Shown here in pieces: positions 43,285 through 51,615 of a stretch of 61,645 nucleotides of DNA. The stretch comes from Zongyangia gallinarum. Its GTDB lineage: Bacteria > Bacillota > Clostridia > Oscillospirales > Ruminococcaceae. A program made the position numbers and the translations under genes. The notes below the pieces were generated by a model. That model ran no database searches. It was not told the DNA's origin and was given only the letters and a program-made list of their open reading frames with translations. Location: assembly GCA_904419315.1 (NCBI GenBank), contig CAJFQY010000009.1, positions 1-61,645 on the forward strand. Reading direction: 5' to 3'. Every line of letters starts with the position of its first letter. The stretch's first letter is position 1.

Positions 43285-44259
43285 ATGGATATTGTAACCG
43301 TAGGCCATGCGGTGGCCGATATTATTCTCAAACCGGTACCAGATAACTTTTTCCAGATTGACGCGGTGAACATCCCCTCCATCTCCACCGTCACCGGCGG
43401 GGACGCCCTCAACACCGCCATCGACTGCGCCCGGCTGGGAATGCAGGTGGGATATGTGGCAAAAACCGGTACCGATGCCAACGGAGCTTTCCTCAAAAGA
43501 GAGGTGGCCAAGGAGGGCGTGGATATTAGCCGCGTCATCAGCACCGATGAGGCCAGCACCGCCACATCTATCCATTTCCTCAAGGAGGACGGCGAGCGGC
43601 ACACGGTGGTGCTCACCGGCGCCAATGCGGAACTCGTCTACGAGGATCTGGATGTAGACTACTTTAAGCAGGCCAAAGTGGTTCAATATGGCAGCGCCAA
43701 CGGCCTTGCCAAGCTGGACGGCCCGGGCATTACCCGTTTGTTCAAGGAGTGCAAGGAAGCGGGCTGCATGACCTCTATGGATGTTACCTGCGACCTGCCG
43801 CCAGAAGTGTGCTACAATAATGTCAAAGATGTTCTGAATTATACCGATATCTTCTTCCCCAGCGACTACGAGGCTGAAATCATCACAGGGGGACTTACCA
43901 AATGTGAGGATATAGAGAAGTTCTTCAGCCGCTTCGGCATCAAAATTCTGGTCATCAAACTGGGGGCCAGAGGGGTCTATGTCACCGACTTTAAGACAAG
44001 ACGCTATATTTCCACCTTCCACGTGCCCAAGGTGGTGGATGTGACCGGCTGCGGAGATTCTTTTGTAGCGGCTTTCCTCACCGCCATTGTCAAGGGCTGG
44101 AGCATGGAGGAAGCGGCTGTGTTTGGCAACGCGGTAGGCTCCATGAACTGCCAGGTGCTGGGGGCCAACCTGGGCGTCAAGAGCTTTGAGGAAACCATGG
44201 CTTATATCAAAGAGAGGATCGATCAGGTGCCGGAGGACCTTCGGGCCCGGTTCCAATAG
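43285..44259 (+). CDS. PfkB-family sugar kinase, paralogue 4 of 6
   Basis: This 324-residue copy has MDIVTVGHAVADIILKPV, TGGDALNTAIDCARLG and DVTGCGDSFVAAF. The lid stretch is HTVVLTGANAELVY. It is closest to paralogue 3 (same FFPSDYEAEIIT and identical IDQVPEDLRARFQ tail). The start is ATG 43285 with AAAGGGTGA ahead; ATG 43267, also with a ribosome site, would add six residues. Second gene of the four-gene unit. Confidence 0.88.
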   Translation: MDIVTVGHAVADIILKPVPDNFFQIDAVNIPSISTVTGGDALNTAIDCARLGMQVGYVAKTGTDANGAFLKREVAKEGVDISRVISTDEASTATSIHFLKEDGERHTVVLTGANAELVYEDLDVDYFKQAKVVQYGSANGLAKLDGPGITRLFKECKEAGCMTSMDVTCDLPPEVCYNNVKDVLNYTDIFFPSDYEAEIITGGLTKCEDIEKFFSRFGIKILVIKLGARGVYVTDFKTRRYISTFHVPKVVDVTGCGDSFVAAFLTAIVKGWSMEEAAVFGNAVGSMNCQVLGANLGVKSFEETMAYIKERIDQVPEDLRARFQ

Positions 44260-44297
44260 GCGCAAGGCGCTATGAAGAGGACAAAGGAGGCAGACAG

Positions 44298-45284
44298 ATG
44301 GATATAATCACAGTGGGAAGCGCAATGCAGGATTTGGCGGTGACCCCGGTGACCCCGGCGGTATTTGAGACAGAATTCCGCAACTACAGCTACTGGGAGG
44401 CCAGCACCGGCGGCGACGCCATGAATGTGGCCAATGCCTGCGCCAGGATTGGCGTTCAGGTGGGCTGCATCTGTAAGGTGGGAGACGACGTCTTTGGCCG
44501 CAGCATCCGGGAGATTTCGGAAAAGGCCCATGTGGATATGAGCCACATGGTGGTGGTCCCCGACGGGAAAAGCACCCTTTCCCTCCATCTGCTGGACGGG
44601 AAGGGAGCCCGGCACAGCGCTTTCAACCTGGATCCCAAAACCTCCCTGACCGAGGCTGATATTGACTACGACTACATCAAAACGGCGAAAATCGTTCACT
44701 ATGGCAGCATCCACCTCTGCCCCGAGATGGAGGCGGAGGACGGGGTGACCGCCATGTTCCGCAAGTGCCATGAGCTGGGGGTGGAGACCTCCATCGATGT
44801 TTCCGGCACCGAGGATCTGTCGGGCAGGGCGGCCACCGGCTTTGAAAAAATTCGCAACGCCCTGTATCACACCGATTACTTCCTCCCCAGCTGGGACGAG
44901 GCCACCGACATCAGCGGCAAGAATACCTGCGAGGAGATTGTGGACTTCTTCCGCCCCTATGGGATGAAGATGATGCTCATCAAAATGGGGCCGAAGGGCT
45001 GCTATGTCAGCGACTTCAAGGAAGGCCGGATGATCCCCACCTTCCCGGTAGAGCTGGCCATTGACACCATCGGCTGCGGGGACAGCTTCTGCGCAGGCTT
45101 CCTCAGCGCGATCACCTGGGGCTGGAGCATCTGGGAAGCGGTGGTCTTTGGCAACGCAGTGGGCTCCATGAACTGCCAGGTGGTAGGCGCTACCTTTGGC
45201 GTCCGGCCCAAGGAAGAGGTTATGGCCTATATTAAAGAGCGGATCGACTGTGTCCCGGAGGATCTGCGGGCCAGATTTGCGTAA
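44298..45284 (+). CDS. PfkB-family sugar kinase, paralogue 5 of 6
   Basis: This 328-residue copy is the most divergent. Its first Gly motif is STGGDAMNVANACARIG, lacking the A-x-D-C of the others, and its catalytic motif is DTIGCGDSFCAGF, with Ile for Thr in front of GCGD but the Asp intact. The lid stretch HSAFNLDPKTSLTEAD is unlike all others, so its substrate probably differs. It has an extra segment (SGTEDLSGRAATGFEKI) in the middle. It still ends VPEDLRARFA. AAAGGAGG lies before ATG 44298. Confidence 0.87.
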   Translation: MDIITVGSAMQDLAVTPVTPAVFETEFRNYSYWEASTGGDAMNVANACARIGVQVGCICKVGDDVFGRSIREISEKAHVDMSHMVVVPDGKSTLSLHLLDGKGARHSAFNLDPKTSLTEADIDYDYIKTAKIVHYGSIHLCPEMEAEDGVTAMFRKCHELGVETSIDVSGTEDLSGRAATGFEKIRNALYHTDYFLPSWDEATDISGKNTCEEIVDFFRPYGMKMMLIKMGPKGCYVSDFKEGRMIPTFPVELAIDTIGCGDSFCAGFLSAITWGWSIWEAVVFGNAVGSMNCQVVGATFGVRPKEEVMAYIKERIDCVPEDLRARFA

Positions 45285-45308
45285 TGGTGAAAAGGAGAGC
45301 AGGAAGTT

Positions 45309-46286
45309 ATGGTAGATATTTTAACACTGGGTATGGGCATGGTGGATGTAGCGATCAAACCCATTCCTTCCGACATGTTTGAACACGATGTAATTCTGTT
45401 CGATTCCGCCACTACAACAACCGGCGGCGATGCCCTCAACTGCGCCATTGACTGCGCCAAGCTAGGGGTCAAAACTGGCTGTGTCTGTAAAACCGGCCAG
45501 GATATTTATGGCCGCCTAATCCGGGAGACCTGCGATCAATACGGCATTGATATTAGCCGGGCCAAAGAGGATCCCCAACTGCCCACCACCATGGCGGTGC
45601 TCTGCATCGGCGAGGATGGAGAGCGCAACGGTATTGCCCACACCCGGGGAGTGAATAAGGAATTTACCTATGACGACATTGATTTAGACTATGTCAAACA
45701 GGCCAAGATTGTCCATTATGGCAGCGCGGGCTTGGCGCCTAAGCTGGATGGACCAGACATTGGGAGGGTGTTCCAGGCCTGCAAGGAGGCTGGCGTGACC
45801 ACCGCCATGGATGTCTGCATCCTGGATCACAACGACGTAGCGCTGGACTATGTGAAATACGCCCTGCCCTATACCGATTTCTTTATGCCCAGTGACAACG
45901 AGGCGGCGGAGATCTCCGGCAAAGAGACCTGCGAGGAGTTCGAGGAGTTTTTCAAGGGCTACGGAATCAAAAACCTGGTGGTCAAGCTGGGAGCCAAAGG
46001 GGTTTATGTCAGCAATTTGAAGAAACACCGCACCATTCCCACCTTCCATGTGGATCAGGTGAAGGACGTCACCGGCTGCGGCGACAGCTTCTGCGCGGCA
46101 TTTCTCTCCGCTATCTCCTGGGGCTGGAGCATCTGGGAGGCGGCGGTCTTTGGCAACGCAGTGGGCTCTATGAACTGCCAGACTGTGGGAGCTACCCTAG
46201 GCGTTAAGTCCCGGGAAGAGACCATGGCTTATATCAAAGCCCATATCCAGGATGTCCCCGAGGACCTGCGGACTAGATTCCTTTAA
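45309..46286 (+). CDS. PfkB-family sugar kinase, paralogue 6 of 6
   Basis: This 325-residue copy closes the array. Motifs: MVDILTLGMGMVDVAIKPI, TTGGDALNCAIDCAKLG, and DVTGCGDSFCAAF with catalytic Asp. The lid stretch NGIAHTRGVNKEFTY differs from the other five. It ends VPEDLRTRFL. AAAGGAG precedes ATG 45309; the gap to paralogue 5 is 24 bp. A terminator follows. Confidence 0.88.
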   Translation: MVDILTLGMGMVDVAIKPIPSDMFEHDVILFDSATTTTGGDALNCAIDCAKLGVKTGCVCKTGQDIYGRLIRETCDQYGIDISRAKEDPQLPTTMAVLCIGEDGERNGIAHTRGVNKEFTYDDIDLDYVKQAKIVHYGSAGLAPKLDGPDIGRVFQACKEAGVTTAMDVCILDHNDVALDYVKYALPYTDFFMPSDNEAAEISGKETCEEFEEFFKGYGIKNLVVKLGAKGVYVSNLKKHRTIPTFHVDQVKDVTGCGDSFCAAFLSAISWGWSIWEAAVFGNAVGSMNCQTVGATLGVKSREETMAYIKAHIQDVPEDLRTRFL

Positions 46287-46299
46287 TTAATAGCCAATC

Positions 46300-46335
46300 A
46301 AAGGGCTGGGAAACAACGTTTTCCAGCCCTTTTTA
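46300..46335 (+). terminator. Terminator after kinase 6
   Basis: AAAGGGCTGG (46300-46309) pairs with CCAGCCCTTT (46323-46332), with inner AAA/TTT pairs, followed by T residues. Confidence 0.9.
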
Positions 46336-46355
46336 TTGTCATATGTGGTATTTTA

Positions 46356-46384
46356 TTGACCTTTTGGCAAAATAGAAATATAAT
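46356..46384 (+). promoter_or_regulatory. Promoter of the epimerase / glycosyltransferase unit
   Basis: TTGACC (46356-46361), 17 bases, TATAAT (46379-46384). It also carries TTTTA before the -35 box, like the IolB-like promoter. Confidence 0.82.
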
Positions 46385-46452
46385 AACTTATCGAAATATG
46401 AAATTCCCGGAAACGATGGAAAAGAACGTGAGACAGAAAGGGAGAAGCTCCG

Positions 46453-47532
46453 ATGAAATTATGCACCATTGTGGGGGCAAGGCCCCAGTTTATTAAAGCG
46501 GCGGCCCTGTCCCGGGTCCTGCGGAAGGAGCACGAGGAAGTGCTGATCCACACAGGGCAGCACTACGATCACAATATGTCCGACATCTTCTTCGATGAGC
46601 TTTCCATACCCAGGCCCGATTATAATCTGGGTATCTCCGGTGGAAGCCATGGCAAGATGACGGGAGAAATGCTGATTGCAATTGAGAAAGTCCTGTTAGA
46701 GGAGCACCCGGATATGGTGCTGGTCTATGGCGACACCAATTCCACCCTGGCGGGGGCTCTGGCGGCGGTAAAGCTGCATATTCCCATCTGTCATGTAGAA
46801 GCGGGGGTGCGGATGGAGACCCTCCAAAATCCCGAGGAGGTCAACCGGGTGCTGACCGACCGGATTTCCGCTTTGCTCATGTGCTGCACGGAAACTGCCA
46901 TTGGCAACCTGAAGGCGGAGGGAATCACCAAAGGGGTCTATAATACCGGGGACCTGATGTACGATGCGGTTGTTTACTACGGAAAAAATCTTCCGCCGCT
47001 AAAGGAAGGGGATATTCTGGACTTTGGAGGGAAGGAGGTATCCCTTCCGGAGAATTATCTCCTCCTTACCTGCCACAGGGAGGAAAATACCGGTTCAGAT
47101 GAGCCTTTGGACCAAATCTTCTCCGCCATGGAAGAACTGACGGTTCCGGTGGTCTATCCGGTACATCCCCGCAATCATGAAAGGGCGGACCGTCTGTGCC
47201 GGGAAAAAGGATACCGAAATATTCTGCTGACCCAGCCGGTAGGATATCTTACCTCCCTGTATCTTATCAAACACGCTCAGAAGGTGGTCACCGACTCGGG
47301 CGGGTTACAGCGGGAGGCGTGGTTTATGGGGAAACAGTGCGTCACCCTCCTAGACAATCCCCCCTGGCCGGAAACATTGGATGGCAACGTCAACCAGCTT
47401 TGCCGGCCGGAAAAAGCGGAAATTCTGCAAAAATTGGCGGTGCAGCCCGACTTTTCCCAGCATCAGAACCAGTTTGGCGATGGGCATGCCGCTGAAAAGA
47501 TTACCAAGATCCTGACGGAGTTTCAAAAATAA
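46453..47532 (+). CDS. wecB: UDP-N-acetylglucosamine 2-epimerase (non-hydrolysing)
   Basis: It interconverts UDP-GlcNAc and UDP-ManNAc for surface polysaccharide or teichoic-acid linkage units. The 359-residue protein has IVGARPQFIKAAAL, HTGQHYDHNMSDIFF, VYGDTNSTLAGALAA, CHVEAGVRM with the catalytic residues, and VTDSGGLQREAWFMGK near the C-terminus; all are family signatures. AAAGGGAG lies before the ATG. It shares a transcript with the glycosyltransferase 12 bp downstream. No other polysaccharide genes are near, so this is a small stand-alone unit. Confidence 0.95.
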   Translation: MKLCTIVGARPQFIKAAALSRVLRKEHEEVLIHTGQHYDHNMSDIFFDELSIPRPDYNLGISGGSHGKMTGEMLIAIEKVLLEEHPDMVLVYGDTNSTLAGALAAVKLHIPICHVEAGVRMETLQNPEEVNRVLTDRISALLMCCTETAIGNLKAEGITKGVYNTGDLMYDAVVYYGKNLPPLKEGDILDFGGKEVSLPENYLLLTCHREENTGSDEPLDQIFSAMEELTVPVVYPVHPRNHERADRLCREKGYRNILLTQPVGYLTSLYLIKHAQKVVTDSGGLQREAWFMGKQCVTLLDNPPWPETLDGNVNQLCRPEKAEILQKLAVQPDFSQHQNQFGDGHAAEKITKILTEFQK

Positions 47533-47544
47533 GGAGCGGATATT

Positions 47545-48603
47545 GTGACCATTTTATATATAACCTTCATCGACTTTGGGGAGTTTAAATCTGGCTCCAG
47601 TGTCCGGCCCCAGAAGATGTATGACGCCTTCCGGCAGCTGGGCCATGAGGTCAAGCTCCTGGAGGGCCAGCAAAACCGCCGGGCAGAGCGCAAGCAGAAG
47701 ACTGCGGAAATCCTCTCCTGGCTGGATTCCCATACTCCGGATATCTGTTATGTAGAGCCCCCAGCCGGCCCCTTTTTCAACGCTATCGATCTCAAGCTTC
47801 TCAAAAAGGTCCATGGGATGGGAGTGCCCATTGCCCTGTTCTACCGGGACGCCTACTGGAAGTTTGCCAAGTGGTGGGGGGTCAAGGGCCCGAAAAAATG
47901 GCTGCTGACCCACATGCACAAACGGGATCTGAAGGTATTTGAAAAGACCTGTGATGTTGTCTATTTCCCTAGCCCCAGCATGGCGGATCTTTTTGACTTC
48001 CATTGCCGGGCGCCTCTGCCTCCTGGAGGAGAGATTCATTGTCCGCCTCACAGCCAGCTTTTCCACCGGATTGTCTATGTAGGCGGCATTTCGGAAAAAT
48101 ACGGGAGCATTCCGCTGCTCCAAGCGGTAGAGTCCCTCCAGCAGCAGGGGATGGACATCCGTCTCAGCCTGGTGTGCAGGGAAGCGGAAATGGAGCATTT
48201 GGACAAGCGGTATCTTGACATGAAGTGGCTGACCATTTCCCATGCCAGCGGAGATGAACAGCTCTCGCCTATCTATGCAGAGGCGGACGTGGGCATCCTT
48301 CCAATGAAACGGGATTTCTATATGGATTTTGCCGTCCATGTCAAGATGTTTGAATATATGGGGTATGGCCTGCCGGTTATCTCCACCGACTGCGTGGAGA
48401 CAAAACGGATGATCGACCGGTATGAATGTGGGCTCACCTGCAAGGATGATCCCCAATCTCTGGCCGATGCCATCGCCCGGTTTTATAGTGATCCGGAAAA
48501 GATAGAAGAATACCGGGACAATGTCAAAAAGGCCATGAGCGAAAATCAATGGCGCAACCGGGCCCAAAAGGTGGTGGACGATCTGTCTGCACTAAAAAAA
48601 TAA
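47545..48603 (+). CDS. GT4-like glycosyltransferase
   Basis: This 352-residue GT-B protein has a divergent N-terminal domain (SSVRPQKMYDAFRQLGHEVKLLEG) and a C-terminal sugar-nucleotide domain with YVGGISEKYGSIPLL, a middle SPIYAEADVGILPMKR and FAVHVKMFEYMGYGLPVISTDCVE, where the E-x-x-x-x-G-x-P motif is that of family 4 retaining enzymes. The start is GTG 47545 with AAGGAG at 8 bases. Encoded 12 bp behind wecB, it may use the ManNAc or GlcNAc donors made by it. The acceptor is unknown. Confidence 0.82.
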   Translation: MTILYITFIDFGEFKSGSSVRPQKMYDAFRQLGHEVKLLEGQQNRRAERKQKTAEILSWLDSHTPDICYVEPPAGPFFNAIDLKLLKKVHGMGVPIALFYRDAYWKFAKWWGVKGPKKWLLTHMHKRDLKVFEKTCDVVYFPSPSMADLFDFHCRAPLPPGGEIHCPPHSQLFHRIVYVGGISEKYGSIPLLQAVESLQQQGMDIRLSLVCREAEMEHLDKRYLDMKWLTISHASGDEQLSPIYAEADVGILPMKRDFYMDFAVHVKMFEYMGYGLPVISTDCVETKRMIDRYECGLTCKDDPQSLADAIARFYSDPEKIEEYRDNVKKAMSENQWRNRAQKVVDDLSALKK

Positions 48604-48684
48604 GGAAAAAGTGAGATTTTGTACCAAATCCTCTGGCGATTTTCCTAAAAATTGCCGGAGGATTTTAATTTTGAAAGATTTCCC

Positions 48685-48713
48685 TTGATTTTATCACTGT
48701 GGTAAAGTAAAAT
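48685..48713 (+). promoter_or_regulatory. Promoter of putP
   Basis: TTGATT (48685-48690), 17 bases, TAAAAT (48708-48713), with a T-rich leader. Confidence 0.65.
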
Positions 48714-48773
48714 AAAAATGTTATCGCCTAAAAAGAAATAGGGGCGGATTTTTGTATGCTTTAGGAGGGGACT

Positions 48774-50327
48774 ATGGGAGATACAATTCAAATTTTGATT
48801 GCCATGGTGATCTACATGGCGATTGTTATCATCATCGGCGTGGCCTTCGCTAAGAGGGCCAACAAAAACTCAGAAGAATATTTTCTGGGTGGTCGGAGCC
48901 TAGGCCCGTGGGTGACTGCCATGAGCGCCGAGGCGTCGGACATGTCCGGATGGCTGCTCATGGGTCTGCCGGGCGTGGCCTATTGGTGCGGTATTGCAGA
49001 TGCCGCGTGGACAGCTATCGGACTTGCTCTGGGTACATACATCAACTGGCTCATTGTGTCCAAGCGCCTGCGCCGCTACAGTGAGAAGGCGGGCAATGCA
49101 ATCACCCTTCCGGAGTACTTTTCCAACCGTTTCCATGAGAAGAAAAAGGTGGTCATGACCATCGCCGCCATCTTTATCCTGATCTTTTTTACGGTTTATG
49201 CGGCAAGCTGTCTGGTCACCTGTGGAAAGCTTTTTTCTACCCTGTTTGATATGCCCTATATCCCCATGATGATCGTGGGTGCTGTATTTGTTCTGATTTA
49301 TACCATTCTCGGTGGATTCCTGGCAGAAAGCGCTTCTGATTTTATGCAGGCCATTGTCATGATTATCGCTTTGGGTGTTGTTGTTACAGTGGGAACTGCA
49401 GCGGCAGGAGGGCTTGGCGCGGTTATTGAAAACGCCAAATCCATTCCTGGTTTCTTTGATTTCTTTGGCATTGCCACCCCCACCACAGTGGACGGTGTGC
49501 AGCAGGTAGTCAATGGCCAGCCTCAATTTGGCGCGGCTGGAAATTACAGTATCCTTTCTATTATTTCTAATGTCGCATGGGGCCTTGGTTATTTCGGTAT
49601 GCCTCAGGTGCTGCTGCGCTTCATGGCCATTCGGGATGAGCACAGCCTGACCCGTTCCCGCCGTATCGCCACAGTGTGGGTAGTCATTTCCTTGACCATC
49701 GCTGTGTTCATCGGCGTTATGGGCCGCGCTCTCTTCCCTTCCGCGCTGCTGACAGCATCCGATGCTGAGAACGTATTCATCCTGCTCTCCACCGGGCTTT
49801 TACCGGCCCTGCTGGCTGGTTTTGTTATGGCGGGTATCCTGGCGGCCACCATCAGCTCTTCCGACTCTTATCTGCTGATTGCGGCTTCTGCCTTCGCTAA
49901 GAATTTATATCAGGGACTGATGCATAAAAAGGCTACCGATAAACATGTTATGATTGTTTCTCGTATTACCCTGCTGGCGGTGACAGCTATCGCCATTGTG
50001 ATTGCGTTGGATGAGAACAGTGTCATCTTCACCATCGTCAGCTTCGCTTGGGCTGGATTTGGAGCCACCTTCGGCCCCCTGATGCTTCTCAGCCTGTTCT
50101 GGAAGCGAATCACCCGGGCTGGCGCCATTGCTGGCATGATCAGCGGCGGCGTCATGGTATTTGTCTGGAATCTGCTCATCCGTCCTTTAGGCGGTCTGTG
50201 GGATATCTACGAACTTCTACCAGCCTTCATCATCTCCTGCCTATTCATCGTGGTGGTTTCACTGCTGTCACCGAAGCCATCCGCTGAAATCGAAAAGGAA
50301 TTTGACGAAGTTAAAGCTGGAGTATAA
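48774..50327 (+). CDS. putP: Sodium/proline-type symporter (SSS family)
   Basis: This 517-residue protein has about 13 membrane segments. The N-terminal FLGGRSLGPWVTAMSAEASDMSGWLLMG holds the sodium-site serines of PutP, and later AAASGF is replaced by the PutP motif MAGILAATISSSDSYLLIAASAF, with GFGATFGPLMLLSLFWKR following. The closest fit is sodium/proline symporter, but other SSS members with sugar or amino acid substrates cannot be excluded. AGGAGG lies before the ATG. It stands alone between the glycosyltransferase and a terminator. Confidence 0.9.
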   Translation: MGDTIQILIAMVIYMAIVIIIGVAFAKRANKNSEEYFLGGRSLGPWVTAMSAEASDMSGWLLMGLPGVAYWCGIADAAWTAIGLALGTYINWLIVSKRLRRYSEKAGNAITLPEYFSNRFHEKKKVVMTIAAIFILIFFTVYAASCLVTCGKLFSTLFDMPYIPMMIVGAVFVLIYTILGGFLAESASDFMQAIVMIIALGVVVTVGTAAAGGLGAVIENAKSIPGFFDFFGIATPTTVDGVQQVVNGQPQFGAAGNYSILSIISNVAWGLGYFGMPQVLLRFMAIRDEHSLTRSRRIATVWVVISLTIAVFIGVMGRALFPSALLTASDAENVFILLSTGLLPALLAGFVMAGILAATISSSDSYLLIAASAFAKNLYQGLMHKKATDKHVMIVSRITLLAVTAIAIVIALDENSVIFTIVSFAWAGFGATFGPLMLLSLFWKRITRAGAIAGMISGGVMVFVWNLLIRPLGGLWDIYELLPAFIISCLFIVVVSLLSPKPSAEIEKEFDEVKAGV

Positions 50328-50347
50328 GCTCCACATTTCATCAAGAG

Positions 50348-50380
50348 AAAAGGCATACCGCAAACTGCGGTATGCCTTTT
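50348..50380. terminator. Bidirectional terminator between putP and rubrerythrin
   Basis: AAAAGGCATACCGCA (50348-50362) pairs perfectly with 50366-50380 around three bases. T runs on both strands let it serve both converging genes. Confidence 0.9.
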
Positions 50381-50397
50381 TACGCTGTGTGCAAGCT

Positions 50398-50940
50398 TTA
50401 GTAATTGGCCGCCTTGACCTGAAAATAGCTCTGGGGATGCTTGCAGACCGGGCAGACGCCGGGTGCTTGGGGGCCGACATGCTCCCGGCCACAGAAGCGG
50501 CAGACCCACACCGTCTGGCTGTCGTCCTTTTTGAATACCTTCTGATCCTTGATGTTTTGGCACAGCTTTTGATAGCGCTGCTCATGTTCCGCCTCGATTT
50601 GGGCCACCAGCTCAAAATGGGTGGCGATTTCGTTGAAACCTTCCTCCCGGGCCACCTGGGCAAACTCTTTATACATCTGGGTCCACTCGTAGTTTTCCCC
50701 TTTGGCGGCATCCTCCAGATTGGTCTGGGTATCCGCCACCTGGCCGCCTTGGATGTATTTATACCACTGGTAGGCGTGGGCGTATTCGTTGTCGGAGGTT
50801 TCTTCAAAGATGGCGCTGATCTGCTCATAGCCGTCTTTTTTCGCCTTTTTGGCATACATCTGGTATTTACACCGGGCCTGGGATTCGCCGGCAAAAGCCG
50901 CCAGCAGGTTTGCATAGGTTTTGCTGTCTTTTAGCTGCAT
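50398..50940 (-). CDS. rbr: Rubrerythrin
   Basis: Rubrerythrin is a non-heme diiron peroxidase that protects anaerobes from hydrogen peroxide. The 180-residue protein has a four-helix bundle with E-x-x-x/H motifs (AFAGESQARCKY, FEETSDNEYAHAY, FEEIATHFELVAQIEAEHEQRY-like pairs) and a C-terminal rubredoxin domain with VCRFCGREHVG and CPVCKHPQSYF, holding four Cys for iron. I start it at ATG 50940 (MQLKDSKTYANLL). It is a single gene. Confidence 0.95.
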   Translation of the reverse strand: MQLKDSKTYANLLAAFAGESQARCKYQMYAKKAKKDGYEQISAIFEETSDNEYAHAYQWYKYIQGGQVADTQTNLEDAAKGENYEWTQMYKEFAQVAREEGFNEIATHFELVAQIEAEHEQRYQKLCQNIKDQKVFKKDDSQTVWVCRFCGREHVGPQAPGVCPVCKHPQSYFQVKAANY

Positions 50941-50998
50941 ATCATCACATATCCTTTCCTGTTGCGCGCCTGTAAGGACGCCATATTTTGCGGAAAAA

Positions 50999-51027
50999 TT
51001 GACGGATTTTCCTACACAGGTTATAAT
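50999..51027 (+). promoter_or_regulatory. Promoter of the ECF S-component unit
   Basis: TTGACG (50999-51004), 17 bases, TATAAT (51022-51027). The leader of about 65 bases is short for a riboswitch, and I see none. Confidence 0.85.
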
Positions 51028-51093
51028 TGCCAAGGGAAATCCTTTTATACAGGATCCCCGGGAGATCAAAAGAAAAAGGAGAAAGAATCCATC

Positions 51094-51615
51094 ATGCATC
51101 AAAATACCACCAGACGTTTGACTTATGCCGCTCTTATGTTGGCGCTAGGCATCCTAATTCCCATGGTGTTCCACACCTTCCAGATTTCGGGCGGAATTTT
51201 CCTGCCGATGCATCTGCCCATCCTCCTCTGCGGATTTTTGTGTGGGCCTCAGTTTGGCGCCCTCTGTGGACTGGTTGTTCCTTTGGTTTCCTCTCTGTTC
51301 ACCGGCATGCCGCCCATGTATCCCACAGCGGTGGCTATGGCGCTGGAACTGCTGACCTATGGGTTGGTTACAGGGTTGCTCCGCAAAAAATGTAATGTCT
51401 ATGTGACCCTCCTCGTCGCCATGCTGGCCGGCCGCGCCGTATCCGGCTGCGCGAATTTGGTGCTCATGGGTCTGGCGGGGAATTCCTATACCCTCAACGC
51501 CTTTTTAACCGCGTCTTTTGTTACGGCACTGCCTGGCATTGTCATCCAGATTGTGGTGATTCCGCTGGTAATTATTGTGATGAAGAAAGCGGGGCTGACG
51601 GATTTAAATGAATAA
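51094..51615 (+). CDS. ECF transporter S component, substrate unknown
   Basis: This 173-residue protein has five to six membrane helices; LTYAALMLALGILIPMVFHTF and IFLPMHLPILLCGFLCGPQFGA are the typical vitamin-type S-component N-terminus. The A-L-x-L-A-L-x-x-x-x-P stretch is the contact for the ECF module. Closest in outline are pantothenate, folate or queuosine-type S subunits, but I cannot choose. ATG 51094 is used, after AAAAGGAG. It overlaps the next gene by 8 bases, so the methyltransferase is coupled. The energising genes (ecfA, ecfT) are elsewhere. Confidence 0.82.
   Translation: MHQNTTRRLTYAALMLALGILIPMVFHTFQISGGIFLPMHLPILLCGFLCGPQFGALCGLVVPLVSSLFTGMPPMYPTAVAMALELLTYGLVTGLLRKKCNVYVTLLVAMLAGRAVSGCANLVLMGLAGNSYTLNAFLTASFVTALPGIVIQIVVIPLVIIVMKKAGLTDLNE

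Noticed and set aside
42889..44265. 458-codon open frame antisense to kinases 3 and 4
   Set aside because: It crosses the gap between two real genes and repeats the same pattern twice because the two kinases are paralogues; it is the mirror of them.
39880..46286. Kinase array considered as a CRISPR or tandem DNA repeat
   Set aside because: The repeat unit is a whole gene of about 1 kb with diverged sequence; similarity is at protein level, so this is paralogy and not a short-repeat array. No CRISPR repeats are visible anywhere in the window.
39880..46286. Assigning the six kinases as IolC
   Set aside because: IolC is also in the PfkB family and an IolB-like gene is near, but the N-termini lack the IolC pattern and no other inositol genes are present; the call would be a guess.
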